Assembly (NCBI RefSeq): GCF_014836335.1
Contig: NZ_JACSRA010000006.1
Span: 109,896-173,895 of the forward strand
DNA length: 64,000 bases
Direction: 5' to 3'
Source: Clostridium cibarium
GTDB taxonomy: Bacteria > Bacillota > Clostridia > Clostridiales > Clostridiaceae
This document shows, one piece after another, positions 25,045 through 32,460 of this stretch. Positions within the stretch are counted from its first letter, which is position 1, and the number at the start of each line of letters is the position of its first letter. The notes beneath the pieces are model-generated. The model saw only the letters and a program-made list of their open reading frames with translations. It was not told where the DNA came from and ran no database searches. A program made the translations under genes and the position numbers.

Positions 25045-25899
25045 TTATTTCACATCCTTCAAAGATTCATAAAAATGCTTGTCCATAAATTTTCTTGCTT
25101 TAATTATTTCTTCTCTCCAATTATCGTTTCCAACATACCAAAACTCTGCAACATATTTTCTTACCCCAATTAACCATGCGGTTTTAATTATTTCTTCAAA
25201 ATCCACATGCCCAGTTCCAAAAGGGATTTCTCTAAACTTTCCTGGAACAGTTTCTTTTAAATGCATTGCACTAATATGTCCTTCACCTTTTTTAATATCA
25301 TCAGTAACACTTGTATTATATAAAAGTGAAGCATTTTTCATATTTCCACAATCAGGATAAACTTGAAGATAAGGAGATTTTATTGAATTAACATAATTCA
25401 TTGCTTTTTCTACAGTATTCATAAATTCTGTTTCCATAGTTTCAAAGGCTAAAATCACTCCTTTTTTACCTGCAATTTTAACACATTCAGCTAAATTTCT
25501 TTTAAATAATTCTCTAGTTTCTCCTGTTGATTCTTCATAATACACATCATATCCTGCTATCTGAATTATTCTTACTCCTAAATCACAAGCTAAGTCGATT
25601 GCCTTTTCCATTATTTCAAGTCCACGATTTCTAACATTTTCATCACTACTACCTAAAGGATATTTTCTATGTCCACTAAGACACATAGTTCTTATAGGAA
25701 GACTAGTTTCCATCATCGCCTTAACAATTTCAAGCCTTTCTTCTTTTGACATATCTAACCTACTAAGTTTCTCATCTGTTTCATCTACACTTATTTCAAG
25801 AAAATCAAAACCTGATTCTTTAGCGCATGATAATTTTTCTTTCCAAGTTAACTGGTTAGGCATTGATTTTTCATAAAGTCCTAACATATAATCCTTCAT
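25045..25899 (-). CDS. ulaE: L-ribulose-5-phosphate 3-epimerase (UlaE type)
   Basis: A 284-residue xylose isomerase-like TIM barrel of the UlaE/SgbU family, converting L-xylulose 5-phosphate to L-ribulose 5-phosphate in ascorbate breakdown. Visible marks: MCLSGHRKYPLGSSD near residue 73, QIAGYDVYYEE near 112, the metal ligands Glu in LAFETMETEFMN, Asp in VYPDCGNM, His in SAMHLKETVPGKFREIPFG, and Glu in YVAEFWYVG. It is the last gene of the ula operon and the ATG follows AAGGTAGGT. Confidence 0.92.
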   Translation of the reverse strand: MKDYMLGLYEKSMPNQLTWKEKLSCAKESGFDFLEISVDETDEKLSRLDMSKEERLEIVKAMMETSLPIRTMCLSGHRKYPLGSSDENVRNRGLEIMEKAIDLACDLGVRIIQIAGYDVYYEESTGETRELFKRNLAECVKIAGKKGVILAFETMETEFMNTVEKAMNYVNSIKSPYLQVYPDCGNMKNASLLYNTSVTDDIKKGEGHISAMHLKETVPGKFREIPFGTGHVDFEEIIKTAWLIGVRKYVAEFWYVGNDNWREEIIKARKFMDKHFYESLKDVK

Positions 25900-25913
25900 A
25901 TTAATTACCTACC

Positions 25914-26618
25914 TTACCCTTCAATATTTTTTTGTCCATAATATGCGTTTGGTCCATGTTTTCTCATAAAGTGCTTATCTAATAAACTCTTAGGCATTGA
26001 ATTCACTGAGGAATTTGTAATTATTTCCGTATTAAAAGCCATCATTGCTACTTCTTCTAATACAACCGCATTATGAACTGCATCAAAAGCATCTTTTCCC
26101 CATGTGAAAGGCCCATGATTTTTCACTAATACTGCTGGCATTTGATTGGGATTCAATCCTTTAAAAGTTTCACTAATTACAACTCCAGTATTATATTCAT
26201 AATTATTTTCTATTTCCACTTTAGTCATATCTCTAGTGCAAGGAATCTGTCCATAGAAGTAGTCAGCTTGAGTAGTACCATAAGCACTTATTCCCTTTCC
26301 TGCCTGAGCAAAAATTGTTGCCCACCTAGAATGTGTATGCACTACTCCTCCTATATTTCTAAAATCTTTATATAATTTTACGTGAGTTGGTGTATCTGAT
26401 GAAGGATTTAATTTTCCTTCAACCACTTTACCTTCAAGATCTACAACCACCATATCATCAGCAGTCATATCGTCATACTCAACACCTGAAGGCTTAATGA
26501 CAATAAGTCCAGATTCTCTATCAATTGCTGAAACATTTCCCCAAGTAAATGTTATCAATTTATATTTTGGAAGAAGCTTATTTGCTTCATATACTTTTTT
26601 CTTTAAATCTTCTAACAT
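25914..26618 (-). CDS. ulaF: L-ribulose-5-phosphate 4-epimerase (UlaF/AraD type)
   Basis: A 234-residue class II aldolase-fold epimerase turning L-ribulose 5-phosphate into D-xylulose 5-phosphate. Zinc-site and phosphate motifs: [48 protein letters not shown] (His-x-His), and [10 protein letters not shown] (third His). The start is taken at the ATG at 26618, 8 bp after GGAG; a GTG at 26627 is too close to that site. Its product enters the adjacent transketolase pathway. AraD cannot be told from UlaF by sequence alone, but the operon points to UlaF. Confidence 0.92.
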   Translation of the reverse strand: MLEDLKKKVYEANKLLPKYKLITFTWGNVSAIDRESGLIVIKPSGVEYDDMTADDMVVVDLEGKVVEGKLNPSSDTPTHVKLYKDFRNIGGVVHTHSRWATIFAQAGKGISAYGTTQADYFYGQIPCTRDMTKVEIENNYEYNTGVVISETFKGLNPNQMPAVLVKNHGPFTWGKDAFDAVHNAVVLEEVAMMAFNTEIITNSSVNSMPKSLLDKHFMRKHGPNAYYGQKNIEG

Positions 26619-26672
26619 ATTATTCACTCCACTCTATAAATCTCTAAACTATTTGTTTTAAAAAGTTTAATT

Positions 26673-27701
26673 TTATTCTCTTGTTATTGTATACACTGCT
26701 GCTTTATTATCAGTATGATTAGCTGATACTATCAAATCACAATCCTCTAAATTTATTATGGCAACATTGGCTGGACCAACACCTTTTTCAATAATTGTCT
26801 CTTGGCATTTTCCATCAACCCACTGTATATAAAACAACTCCGCCTCTTTGCGTCTTACACCACCAACAAAACTTGGAATGCCACAAAGTGTTGTTCCTAC
26901 TAATGTATGAGCAAAATCTATTTCATATGGATAAGAATAAATTTCAGTATATTTCCCATCTATAAGTTTATAAATCTTTATTGAATTTCCATGGAATGGT
27001 TCAATGGTCATCAATTCATCTTTACCATCATTATCTAAATCACACCAAGCAACTTCACTAACTTGTCCATCCATCAGATGCTTAACTTCCCATTCACTAT
27101 CTTTGTGAGGAATAACTTCAAATACTCCTTGATCACATCCAAAAGTTCCACATGGTTTACCATCAACCATATGACGAGTATATCCATGATTTTTAAACAA
27201 TCCATCCTTAAGAACCTTAAGTTCCAATCCATCAGTTGGCACTTGTGATAACTTAGCATAATATATTGTTCCTGAATGGCTCCAGTCATCTTTTGAAGCT
27301 TTTTCATCAGCTATAGTTGCACATACAACATAAATTTCTCCATCAACATCCCACACATCAAAACGATGTAAATATGGTAACTTTGCAACTGTCTCAGTTA
27401 CCCATTCTCCATCTACTAAATGTCCCCATACTAAGCGAGCACTACTTGGAGTTTCCTTTAAATAAAAATCACGAACAGCTAAAAATTCATTCTTTCGATT
27501 AGGAATTGGAATAATTGACATACATCCTCCACCATTATCCCAAACTGTATGTCGATGATTAAAATCTTTTCCACTATACGAATAGCAAGGATGTCCTTTT
27601 TCTTCAGATGCTACTAACAATTGTAATTGACCATCGATTTCTATTGAACTTGCTGCATATGCGCGGAACATTTCATCCAAATGTTTTTTTACTATTTTCA
27701 T
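26673..27701 (-). CDS. Uncharacterised cytoplasmic beta-propeller protein in the ula operon
   Basis: A 342-residue protein with no signal peptide, in the ula operon between ulaB and ulaF. It looks like a seven-bladed VCBS/FG-GAP-type propeller: repeated strands such as HRFDVWDVDGEIYVVCAT and CDLDNDGKDELMTIEPF. Conserved-looking His and Cys sit at blade starts (FNHRHTVWDNGGGC, YLHRFDVWD, KNHGYTRHMVDGKPCGTFGC, DFAHTLVG, SANHTD), recalling the metal-lined channel of aldos-2-ulose dehydratase-type propeller enzymes. No family function is known to me. Start is the ATG at 27701, after GAGGTG; an upstream in-frame start would run through an intergenic hairpin. A catalytic role on a sugar acid is a guess from context. 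Confidence 0.7.
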   Translation of the reverse strand: MKIVKKHLDEMFRAYAASSIEIDGQLQLLVASEEKGHPCYSYSGKDFNHRHTVWDNGGGCMSIIPIPNRKNEFLAVRDFYLKETPSSARLVWGHLVDGEWVTETVAKLPYLHRFDVWDVDGEIYVVCATIADEKASKDDWSHSGTIYYAKLSQVPTDGLELKVLKDGLFKNHGYTRHMVDGKPCGTFGCDQGVFEVIPHKDSEWEVKHLMDGQVSEVAWCDLDNDGKDELMTIEPFHGNSIKIYKLIDGKYTEIYSYPYEIDFAHTLVGTTLCGIPSFVGGVRRKEAELFYIQWVDGKCQETIIEKGVGPANVAIINLEDCDLIVSANHTDNKAAVYTITRE

Positions 27702-27722
27702 ATATCCATTCACCTCATTAAA

Positions 27723-27770
27723 TTTGTAGGATTTATTAAAATACATATATATTTCAATAAATCCTACAAA
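27723..27770 (-). terminator. Intercistronic hairpin between ulaB and the propeller gene
   Basis: TTTGTAGGATTTATT pairs perfectly with AATAAATCCTACAAA across an 18-nt loop, directly before the propeller gene's ribosome binding site and without a long T-run. It may be a weak terminator or an mRNA processing/stabilising element that lowers expression of the downstream enzymes relative to the transporter. Confidence 0.55.
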
Positions 27771-27779
27771 GTATCTTCT

Positions 27780-28073
27780 CTATTTTTTATCAACTATATT
27801 TTCAGCTATTTTTTGTTCAATTTCTTGTTCAGATAAAAGATTTTTAAGTCCAATAATTATTGTTCCTGATTTTTCTGCTTGGGCAAAATTATTTTTTAAT
27901 GCTTCCGAACAAAATACCACATCGTAGCTAGATGCCTGAGTTTTTGCTTCTCCAACACTAGTATGATGAATTTGAACATCTATTTTTAACTTTTTGAATA
28001 CCTTTTCAATTTTCATTTTAATTATTTGACTTGAACCCATTCCATTTCCACAAGCTGCAATTACCTTTAACAT
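27780..28073 (-). CDS. ulaB: PTS ascorbate transporter subunit IIB
   Basis: A 97-residue SgaB/UlaB-type IIB domain. Phosphocysteine Cys8 is in AACGNGMGSSQIIKMK. It accepts phosphate from the IIA protein and passes it to ascorbate entering through UlaA. It is 27 bp after ulaA with a GAGGGAT ribosome binding site. Confidence 0.92.
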   Translation of the reverse strand: MLKVIAACGNGMGSSQIIKMKIEKVFKKLKIDVQIHHTSVGEAKTQASSYDVVFCSEALKNNFAQAEKSGTIIIGLKNLLSEQEIEQKIAENIVDKK

Positions 28074-28100
28074 AACTAATCCCTCCTACATTTATTAATA

Positions 28101-29558
28101 TTAATTTTCTTTAACCATATCATTTGCATATGCTTCATAATCTTCAGTAACTGTAAAGTAATGTTTTTTATTTTTTCTATATTGAAGTTGTGGTATAGCA
28201 AGCATTGCTAAAATAGCTGCAGCAACCCCAAAATATCCACCATATTTCATAAATACTCCAATTACTGGCCATACTGTATCCCAGTCAAAGTTTCCATGCC
28301 ATCCACCAAATTGTGCTGTTTGGAAGAAGTATGCTGCAAATGCTCCTCCCGCAACTTGGATCATTCCTGATATGAATGGAATAATCATAGCTGCCTTTAG
28401 TCCACCTCTTTTATTTGCGAACACTGCAAAAGTTGCATTATCGAAGAACACTGGTACGAATCCAGTGATTATTAATACTGGGCTTTTGAATACAACAAGA
28501 CCTAATATTATAAGTAGTTGCCCTAATGCTCCAAATATGAATCCAATTGTTATAGCATTAGCATGACCAAATCCATATACTGCTGCACAATCAACTGCTG
28601 GAACTGAACCTGGTAATATTTTATTAGAAATACCTTGGAATGATACAGTAAGTTCTGAAACGAACATTCTTACACCAAGCTGTAATATGCTTAAGTAAAC
28701 TGCAAAGTTTAAAGATTTTTCCATTATGTAGAATCCAAAATTTCTATTTGCTGCAAATCCTTTATCTATTTCATGCATCAAATCTGTTCCTAGTATACCC
28801 ATTATTACACCAAAGAAAACCATCATTAAAATACCTGTTGCTACAACGTTATCATTAAAGATTGAAAGAAATCCTGGAAGTTTTAAATCTTCTATTTTCT
28901 TTCCTTTATTCCCAAACTTTTTAGCAACTTTATCTGTTAACCAAACACCAAACATTTGTTGATGTCCAATTGCAAATCCACCGCCTTCAGTTAATTCTTG
29001 AGTTGCTTCAACTGTAAGGTTAGAAGAAATTGACCAATAAGTTCCAAGTAATAAACCTAATAATATTACTGCTTTCATATCTGGAATACCAGGGAAACAG
29101 AACAATACCATCCATAAAGCTGTAGAAGATTGTTGAACCATTATATGACCTGTTATAAATACAGTACGAACTTTAGTCCATTTTCTAAGTAGCACTAAGA
29201 TAATGTTAAATATAAATGCTATAAGTAAAACTATCATCATAAGCGAAAATGATCTTCCTGCTTTTTCTATAGCAGTTTGTGCTGCCGTTTGACCAAAGTA
29301 CGGGTCTATTACTGCTGCTGTTAAGTTGAACCTATCTTTAAGTCCTGCTAATATTGGTCTAAAGTTACTAACTAATCCTCCCGCTGCAACATTTAATATT
29401 AAATAACCAACTGTAGCTTTAATAAAACCTGCTATAGCATCATATATTGGCTTACCTAACAATAAATATCCAATTAATACTATAAATCCTATGAAAAATG
29501 CCGGTTGAGTAAGAATATTTGTCTGGAAAAAGTTCCAGCCCATTAATATTATATCCAT
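28101..29558 (-). CDS. ulaA: PTS ascorbate transporter subunit IIC
   Basis: A 485-residue membrane permease of the UlaA/SgaT family (AG superfamily) with about eleven hydrophobic segments. Family stretches: VGYLILNVAAGGLVSNFRPI near residue 55, FAIGHQQMFGVWL near 200, VFFDNATFAVFANKRGG near 375, and a long tail rich in charged residues. It imports L-ascorbate with phosphorylation to ascorbate 6-phosphate. The start is the ATG at 29558, after GGAGGG; a TTG five codons earlier is too close to that site. Confidence 0.93.
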   Translation of the reverse strand: MDIILMGWNFFQTNILTQPAFFIGFIVLIGYLLLGKPIYDAIAGFIKATVGYLILNVAAGGLVSNFRPILAGLKDRFNLTAAVIDPYFGQTAAQTAIEKAGRSFSLMMIVLLIAFIFNIILVLLRKWTKVRTVFITGHIMVQQSSTALWMVLFCFPGIPDMKAVILLGLLLGTYWSISSNLTVEATQELTEGGGFAIGHQQMFGVWLTDKVAKKFGNKGKKIEDLKLPGFLSIFNDNVVATGILMMVFFGVIMGILGTDLMHEIDKGFAANRNFGFYIMEKSLNFAVYLSILQLGVRMFVSELTVSFQGISNKILPGSVPAVDCAAVYGFGHANAITIGFIFGALGQLLIILGLVVFKSPVLIITGFVPVFFDNATFAVFANKRGGLKAAMIIPFISGMIQVAGGAFAAYFFQTAQFGGWHGNFDWDTVWPVIGVFMKYGGYFGVAAAILAMLAIPQLQYRKNKKHYFTVTEDYEAYANDMVKEN

Positions 29559-29611
29559 GTTCACACCCTCCAATTTTTTAATTTTCTGATTATTTAAATA
29601 ATGATATATTA

Positions 29612-29667
29612 TGTGCTTTCAAAATTAACATCTGATACTATGCTACTACTTAATCTTTGAAAGCACA
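29612..29667 (-). other. Intercistronic long-loop inverted repeat between ulaC and ulaA
   Basis: TGTGCTTTCAAA (29612-29623) and TTTGAAAGCACA (29656-29667) are perfect inverted repeats with a 32-nt loop and no T-run. Probable RNA processing or stability element in the ula mRNA; no terminator features. Confidence 0.45.
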
Positions 29668-29694
29668 TTTTTCCTTAATTAACGCTCTTTTATT

Positions 29695-30129
29695 TTAAAC
29701 TAAGTCTTTAATATCATCATAACAATGTGATTCCAACAATCTTTTAACAATATTTTCATCTTCAATAAATTCAACTAATTGCATAAGATTTTTCATATGC
29801 TTTTCATTATCTGTTGAAGCTAATACAAAAAACAGTTGTGCATCATGTTCTGGATCATCGCTAAAATGAACTGGTTTATCTGTTTTCATAAAGCAAATTG
29901 CTGTATCATTAACACCTTTTCCTTCTTGTGCATGTGGTATACAGATATTTGGTGCTATAACAATATATGGCCCATGCTTTTTAACTGAATTAATAATTTC
30001 ATCAACATACTCTGGTAAAGCTACCCCTTCCTCAATAAGAGGTTCTACTGCTGCTTTAACAGCATCTTCCCAATTATCAAATCCCTCATGAAAGGAATAT
30101 CTTTTTTTCTCCAATAATTCTTTGAACAA
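29695..30129 (-). CDS. ulaC: PTS ascorbate transporter subunit IIA
   Basis: A 144-residue IIA domain of the fructose/mannitol-like fold used by ascorbate PTS systems. The active His is in NICIPHAQEGKGV near residue 66, and FFVLASTDNEKHMKNL is the usual downstream block. It relays phosphate from HPr to UlaB. The start is a TTG at 30129, 8 bp after GGAGG; the in-frame TTG at 30144 lies upstream of that site and would lack one. It is 36 bp after ulaG. Confidence 0.9.
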   Translation of the reverse strand: MFKELLEKKRYSFHEGFDNWEDAVKAAVEPLIEEGVALPEYVDEIINSVKKHGPYIVIAPNICIPHAQEGKGVNDTAICFMKTDKPVHFSDDPEHDAQLFFVLASTDNEKHMKNLMQLVEFIEDENIVKRLLESHCYDDIKDLV

Positions 30130-30165
30130 AATCCTCACCTCCAAAAATAATAGGGTATCCTTTTA

Positions 30166-31230
30166 TTATAGTAATGATCTAAATGGTAGATCTGGTTCTA
30201 TTGCAAATGCATCATGGAATCCTCTATCATGATGATATTCCATATTATCTTTATCATTTGGATAAACAAACTTTCCTCCAACTTCCCAAATGAATGGTTT
30301 GAATTGATATTTTAGTCTATCCCTTTTCATATTCCACAATACAATTATTTCTTTTGGATCTGCCATGAAGTTTGTCCAAATATCATGATGAAATGGAATA
30401 ACTACTTTTGTATTTAAACATTCAGCCATTCTTAACATATCTACAGAAGTCATTTTATCTGTCATTCCCCTTGGATTCTCTCCATATGAACCTAACGCAA
30501 CATCTATTTTATGTTCATTCCCATGCTTTGCGTAATAATTTGAATAGTGAGAATCTCCACTATGATACAAATTTCCACCTGGAGTCTTTATAAGATAATT
30601 TACAGCTAGCTTGTCCATATCTTGTGGCATTCTATCCTTTAGAGTAACTCCTTGTGGTGCTGTAACAAGTTCTGTTCTATCAAAAGAATCAAGTGCTACT
30701 ATTTCTGTATCCTTAATTTTTATAACATCACCTGGTTTCACAGCAATACACCTTTCAGCTGGAACTCCCCATTTTTTCCAAAGCTCAACACAAGCTTCTG
30801 GTCCTATAAATTTTACATCTGAAGAGCAATTTTGCATTACCGCAGCTGCAACATTTGCATCAATATGATCACTATGATCATGAGTTGCTAAAATAGCATC
30901 TACTTCTTTAATTGCAAAAGGATCAATTACACAAACTGAATTTCTTAAATTTGGCTGCATCGCTTTACAACCAATCATTCTTTGATGTTGATGTTGAGAT
31001 TTCATTAGCGGATTCGCCTTTGTTTTCTTTCCACTATTAACCCATAAGTCTATACAAAAATTTGCATTTCCTTCAGATTTAACCCATATACCTGTACATC
31101 CTAACCACCACATTGCAAATGTACCTGGTTTAACCACTTCTTGTTCTATTTCTTCATTAAGCCATGTTCCCCATTCTGGAAATGTACTTAATATCCATGA
31201 TTCTCTAGTAATTTCATTAATTTTTCCCAT
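30166..31230 (-). CDS. ulaG: L-ascorbate-6-phosphate lactonase
   Basis: A 354-residue metallo-beta-lactamase-fold lactonase that opens ascorbate 6-phosphate to 3-keto-L-gulonate 6-phosphate. The metal motif [11 protein letters not shown] lies near residue 115, [13 protein letters not shown] near 226, and [10 protein letters not shown] near 288. The N-terminal [20 protein letters not shown] is typical of UlaG and length matches. It is the first gene of the operon ulaG-ulaC-ulaA-ulaB-propeller-ulaF-ulaE, divergent from the DeoR regulator, with AAGGAGG before its ATG. Confidence 0.95.
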   Translation of the reverse strand: MGKINEITRESWILSTFPEWGTWLNEEIEQEVVKPGTFAMWWLGCTGIWVKSEGNANFCIDLWVNSGKKTKANPLMKSQHQHQRMIGCKAMQPNLRNSVCVIDPFAIKEVDAILATHDHSDHIDANVAAAVMQNCSSDVKFIGPEACVELWKKWGVPAERCIAVKPGDVIKIKDTEIVALDSFDRTELVTAPQGVTLKDRMPQDMDKLAVNYLIKTPGGNLYHSGDSHYSNYYAKHGNEHKIDVALGSYGENPRGMTDKMTSVDMLRMAECLNTKVVIPFHHDIWTNFMADPKEIIVLWNMKRDRLKYQFKPFIWEVGGKFVYPNDKDNMEYHHDRGFHDAFAIEPDLPFRSLL

Positions 31231-31292
31231 ATTAAATTCCTCCTTAAAACTCAGTTGCTTTGTTTAATGTTTATTTAAACAACTCATTCAGC

Positions 31293-31305
31293 GAACGAAT
31301 CGTTC
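31293..31305. promoter_or_regulatory. Candidate operator (GAACGA-A-TCGTTC) before ulaG
   Basis: Perfect 6-bp arms with one central base, 63 bp upstream of ulaG. It shares the GAAC/GTTC half-sites with the palindrome at 31406-31420 and with single copies at 31355-31360 and 31438-31448, which suggests several DeoR-type binding sites in the 362-bp gap. Confidence 0.45.
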
Positions 31306-31316
31306 ATAAAATTAAT

Positions 31317-31330
31317 TGTTATCGTTTTCT
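31317..31330 (-). promoter_or_regulatory. cre-like site (CcpA) before ulaG
   Basis: Minus strand AGAAAACGATAACA matches the cre consensus TGWAANCGNTNWCA except at the first base. Its place in the ula promoter region suggests catabolite repression. Confidence 0.4.
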
Positions 31331-31405
31331 TTATGTTAATAATAACTTATTCCTGAACATTAATCAATAGTTTTTTATCAAAAAGCTCACTTTTTTCATA
31401 AAAAA

Positions 31406-31420
31406 GTTCATAAAATGAAC
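31406..31420. promoter_or_regulatory. Candidate operator (GTTCAT-AAA-ATGAAC) in the ula/deoR gap
   Basis: Perfect 6-bp inverted repeat with a 3-bp centre, about 170 bp from each gene; see also 31293-31305. Apart from these sites and a possible plus-strand promoter (TTGATT at 31476, TATAAT at 31501), the gap holds no gene. Confidence 0.45.
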
Positions 31421-31592
31421 ATAAAAAGCCTTTTTAAGTTCATTGTTCTTTTAGTTAATCATTTTTCCGAGTCTTTTGATTGATTTTTTCCATATATATA
31501 TATAATATAAATAAAGAGACATTTTTAATGATAAATCACTGAAAATCAATTAATAAGTTTATCTTAAAAGTTAGGAGGATTTGTGAATAATT

Positions 31593-32384
31593 ATGAAAAA
31601 CAGTAATAGTTTGGTATCTAAAAGACAACAACTCATACTACAATATTTAAAAGATAATGAAACAGTGAAAATAGATGACCTTTCAAAAAAATTAGGAGTT
31701 TCTCCAATAACTATACGAAGAGATTTACAACTATTTGAACAAAATGGAATAGTTGAAAAGTTTTATGGAGGTGCAAAACTTATATCAAAAGAATTAGATG
31801 ATGATCCTTCATTCAATCATTCTACTGAAGAATATTTATCACTTAAACATTCAATAGCTAAGCGTGCAGCTGAATTAATAGAAGATGGTGATATAATATT
31901 CATAAACTCTAGTTCTACAGCTCTTCTAATACTTGAATATTTAGAAGATAAACATGTTACTGTAGTCACTAATAATGGGAAAGCACTTCAAATATCAACT
32001 AGTCCCAATATTGATTTAATTCTAACTGGAGGTGAAGTTAGCAGAAAAAAACTTTGCATGGTTGGAGATTATGCTGCGCAACTGATATCTAAAATTTCCG
32101 CAGATAAATGTTTTCTTGGAGTTAGTGGCATAAGTGCTAACTTAGGAATTAGCACTTGTGTACTTCAAGAAACAACTATTAATTCAATGATGTTAAAAAA
32201 ATGTACTGGTTCAACAATAATTTTGGCTGACAACTCAAAAGTAGGTAAAAATCACAACTTTCTAGTTGGTGAAATTAATAGAATATCTTATTTAGTTACT
32301 GATTCAAATGCTGACGAAAAAGAAATTAAACAAATAAAGGATAAAGGAATAAAAGTATTAACCGTAAATGCTTCAAGTGAATAG
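31593..32384 (+). CDS. DeoR family transcriptional regulator of the ula operon (UlaR-like)
   Basis: A 263-residue DeoR protein: N-terminal helix-turn-helix (DDLSKKLGVSPITIRRDLQL, residues about 27-46), then the C-terminal sugar-phosphate-sensing domain with VVTNNGKALQI, LILTGGEVSRKK, GVSGISANLGIST, and ADNSKVGK. It is divergent from ulaG, so it likely represses ula in the absence of ascorbate 6-phosphate, as UlaR does. The ATG lies 14 bp after AGGAGG, a long spacing; no in-frame alternative start fits better. Confidence 0.88.
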   Translation: MKNSNSLVSKRQQLILQYLKDNETVKIDDLSKKLGVSPITIRRDLQLFEQNGIVEKFYGGAKLISKELDDDPSFNHSTEEYLSLKHSIAKRAAELIEDGDIIFINSSSTALLILEYLEDKHVTVVTNNGKALQISTSPNIDLILTGGEVSRKKLCMVGDYAAQLISKISADKCFLGVSGISANLGISTCVLQETTINSMMLKKCTGSTIILADNSKVGKNHNFLVGEINRISYLVTDSNADEKEIKQIKDKGIKVLTVNASSE

Positions 32385-32400
32385 AATAACTTAATACACA

Positions 32401-32435
32401 AAAAATACCGTATTGCCTAAAAATACGGTATTTTT
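32401..32435. terminator. Bidirectional terminator between deoR and the CoA-disulfide reductase gene
   Basis: AAAAATACCGTATT pairs with AATACGGTATTTTT over a 7-nt loop. Confidence 0.9.
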
Positions 32436-32460
32436 ATAAATAAAAATTTACTTTTTAATA

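Noticed and set aside
27702..27746. Upstream start giving 15 extra residues on the propeller protein
   Set aside because: The extension is encoded by half of an intergenic hairpin and by the ribosome binding site GAGGTG; the ATG at 27701 fits better.
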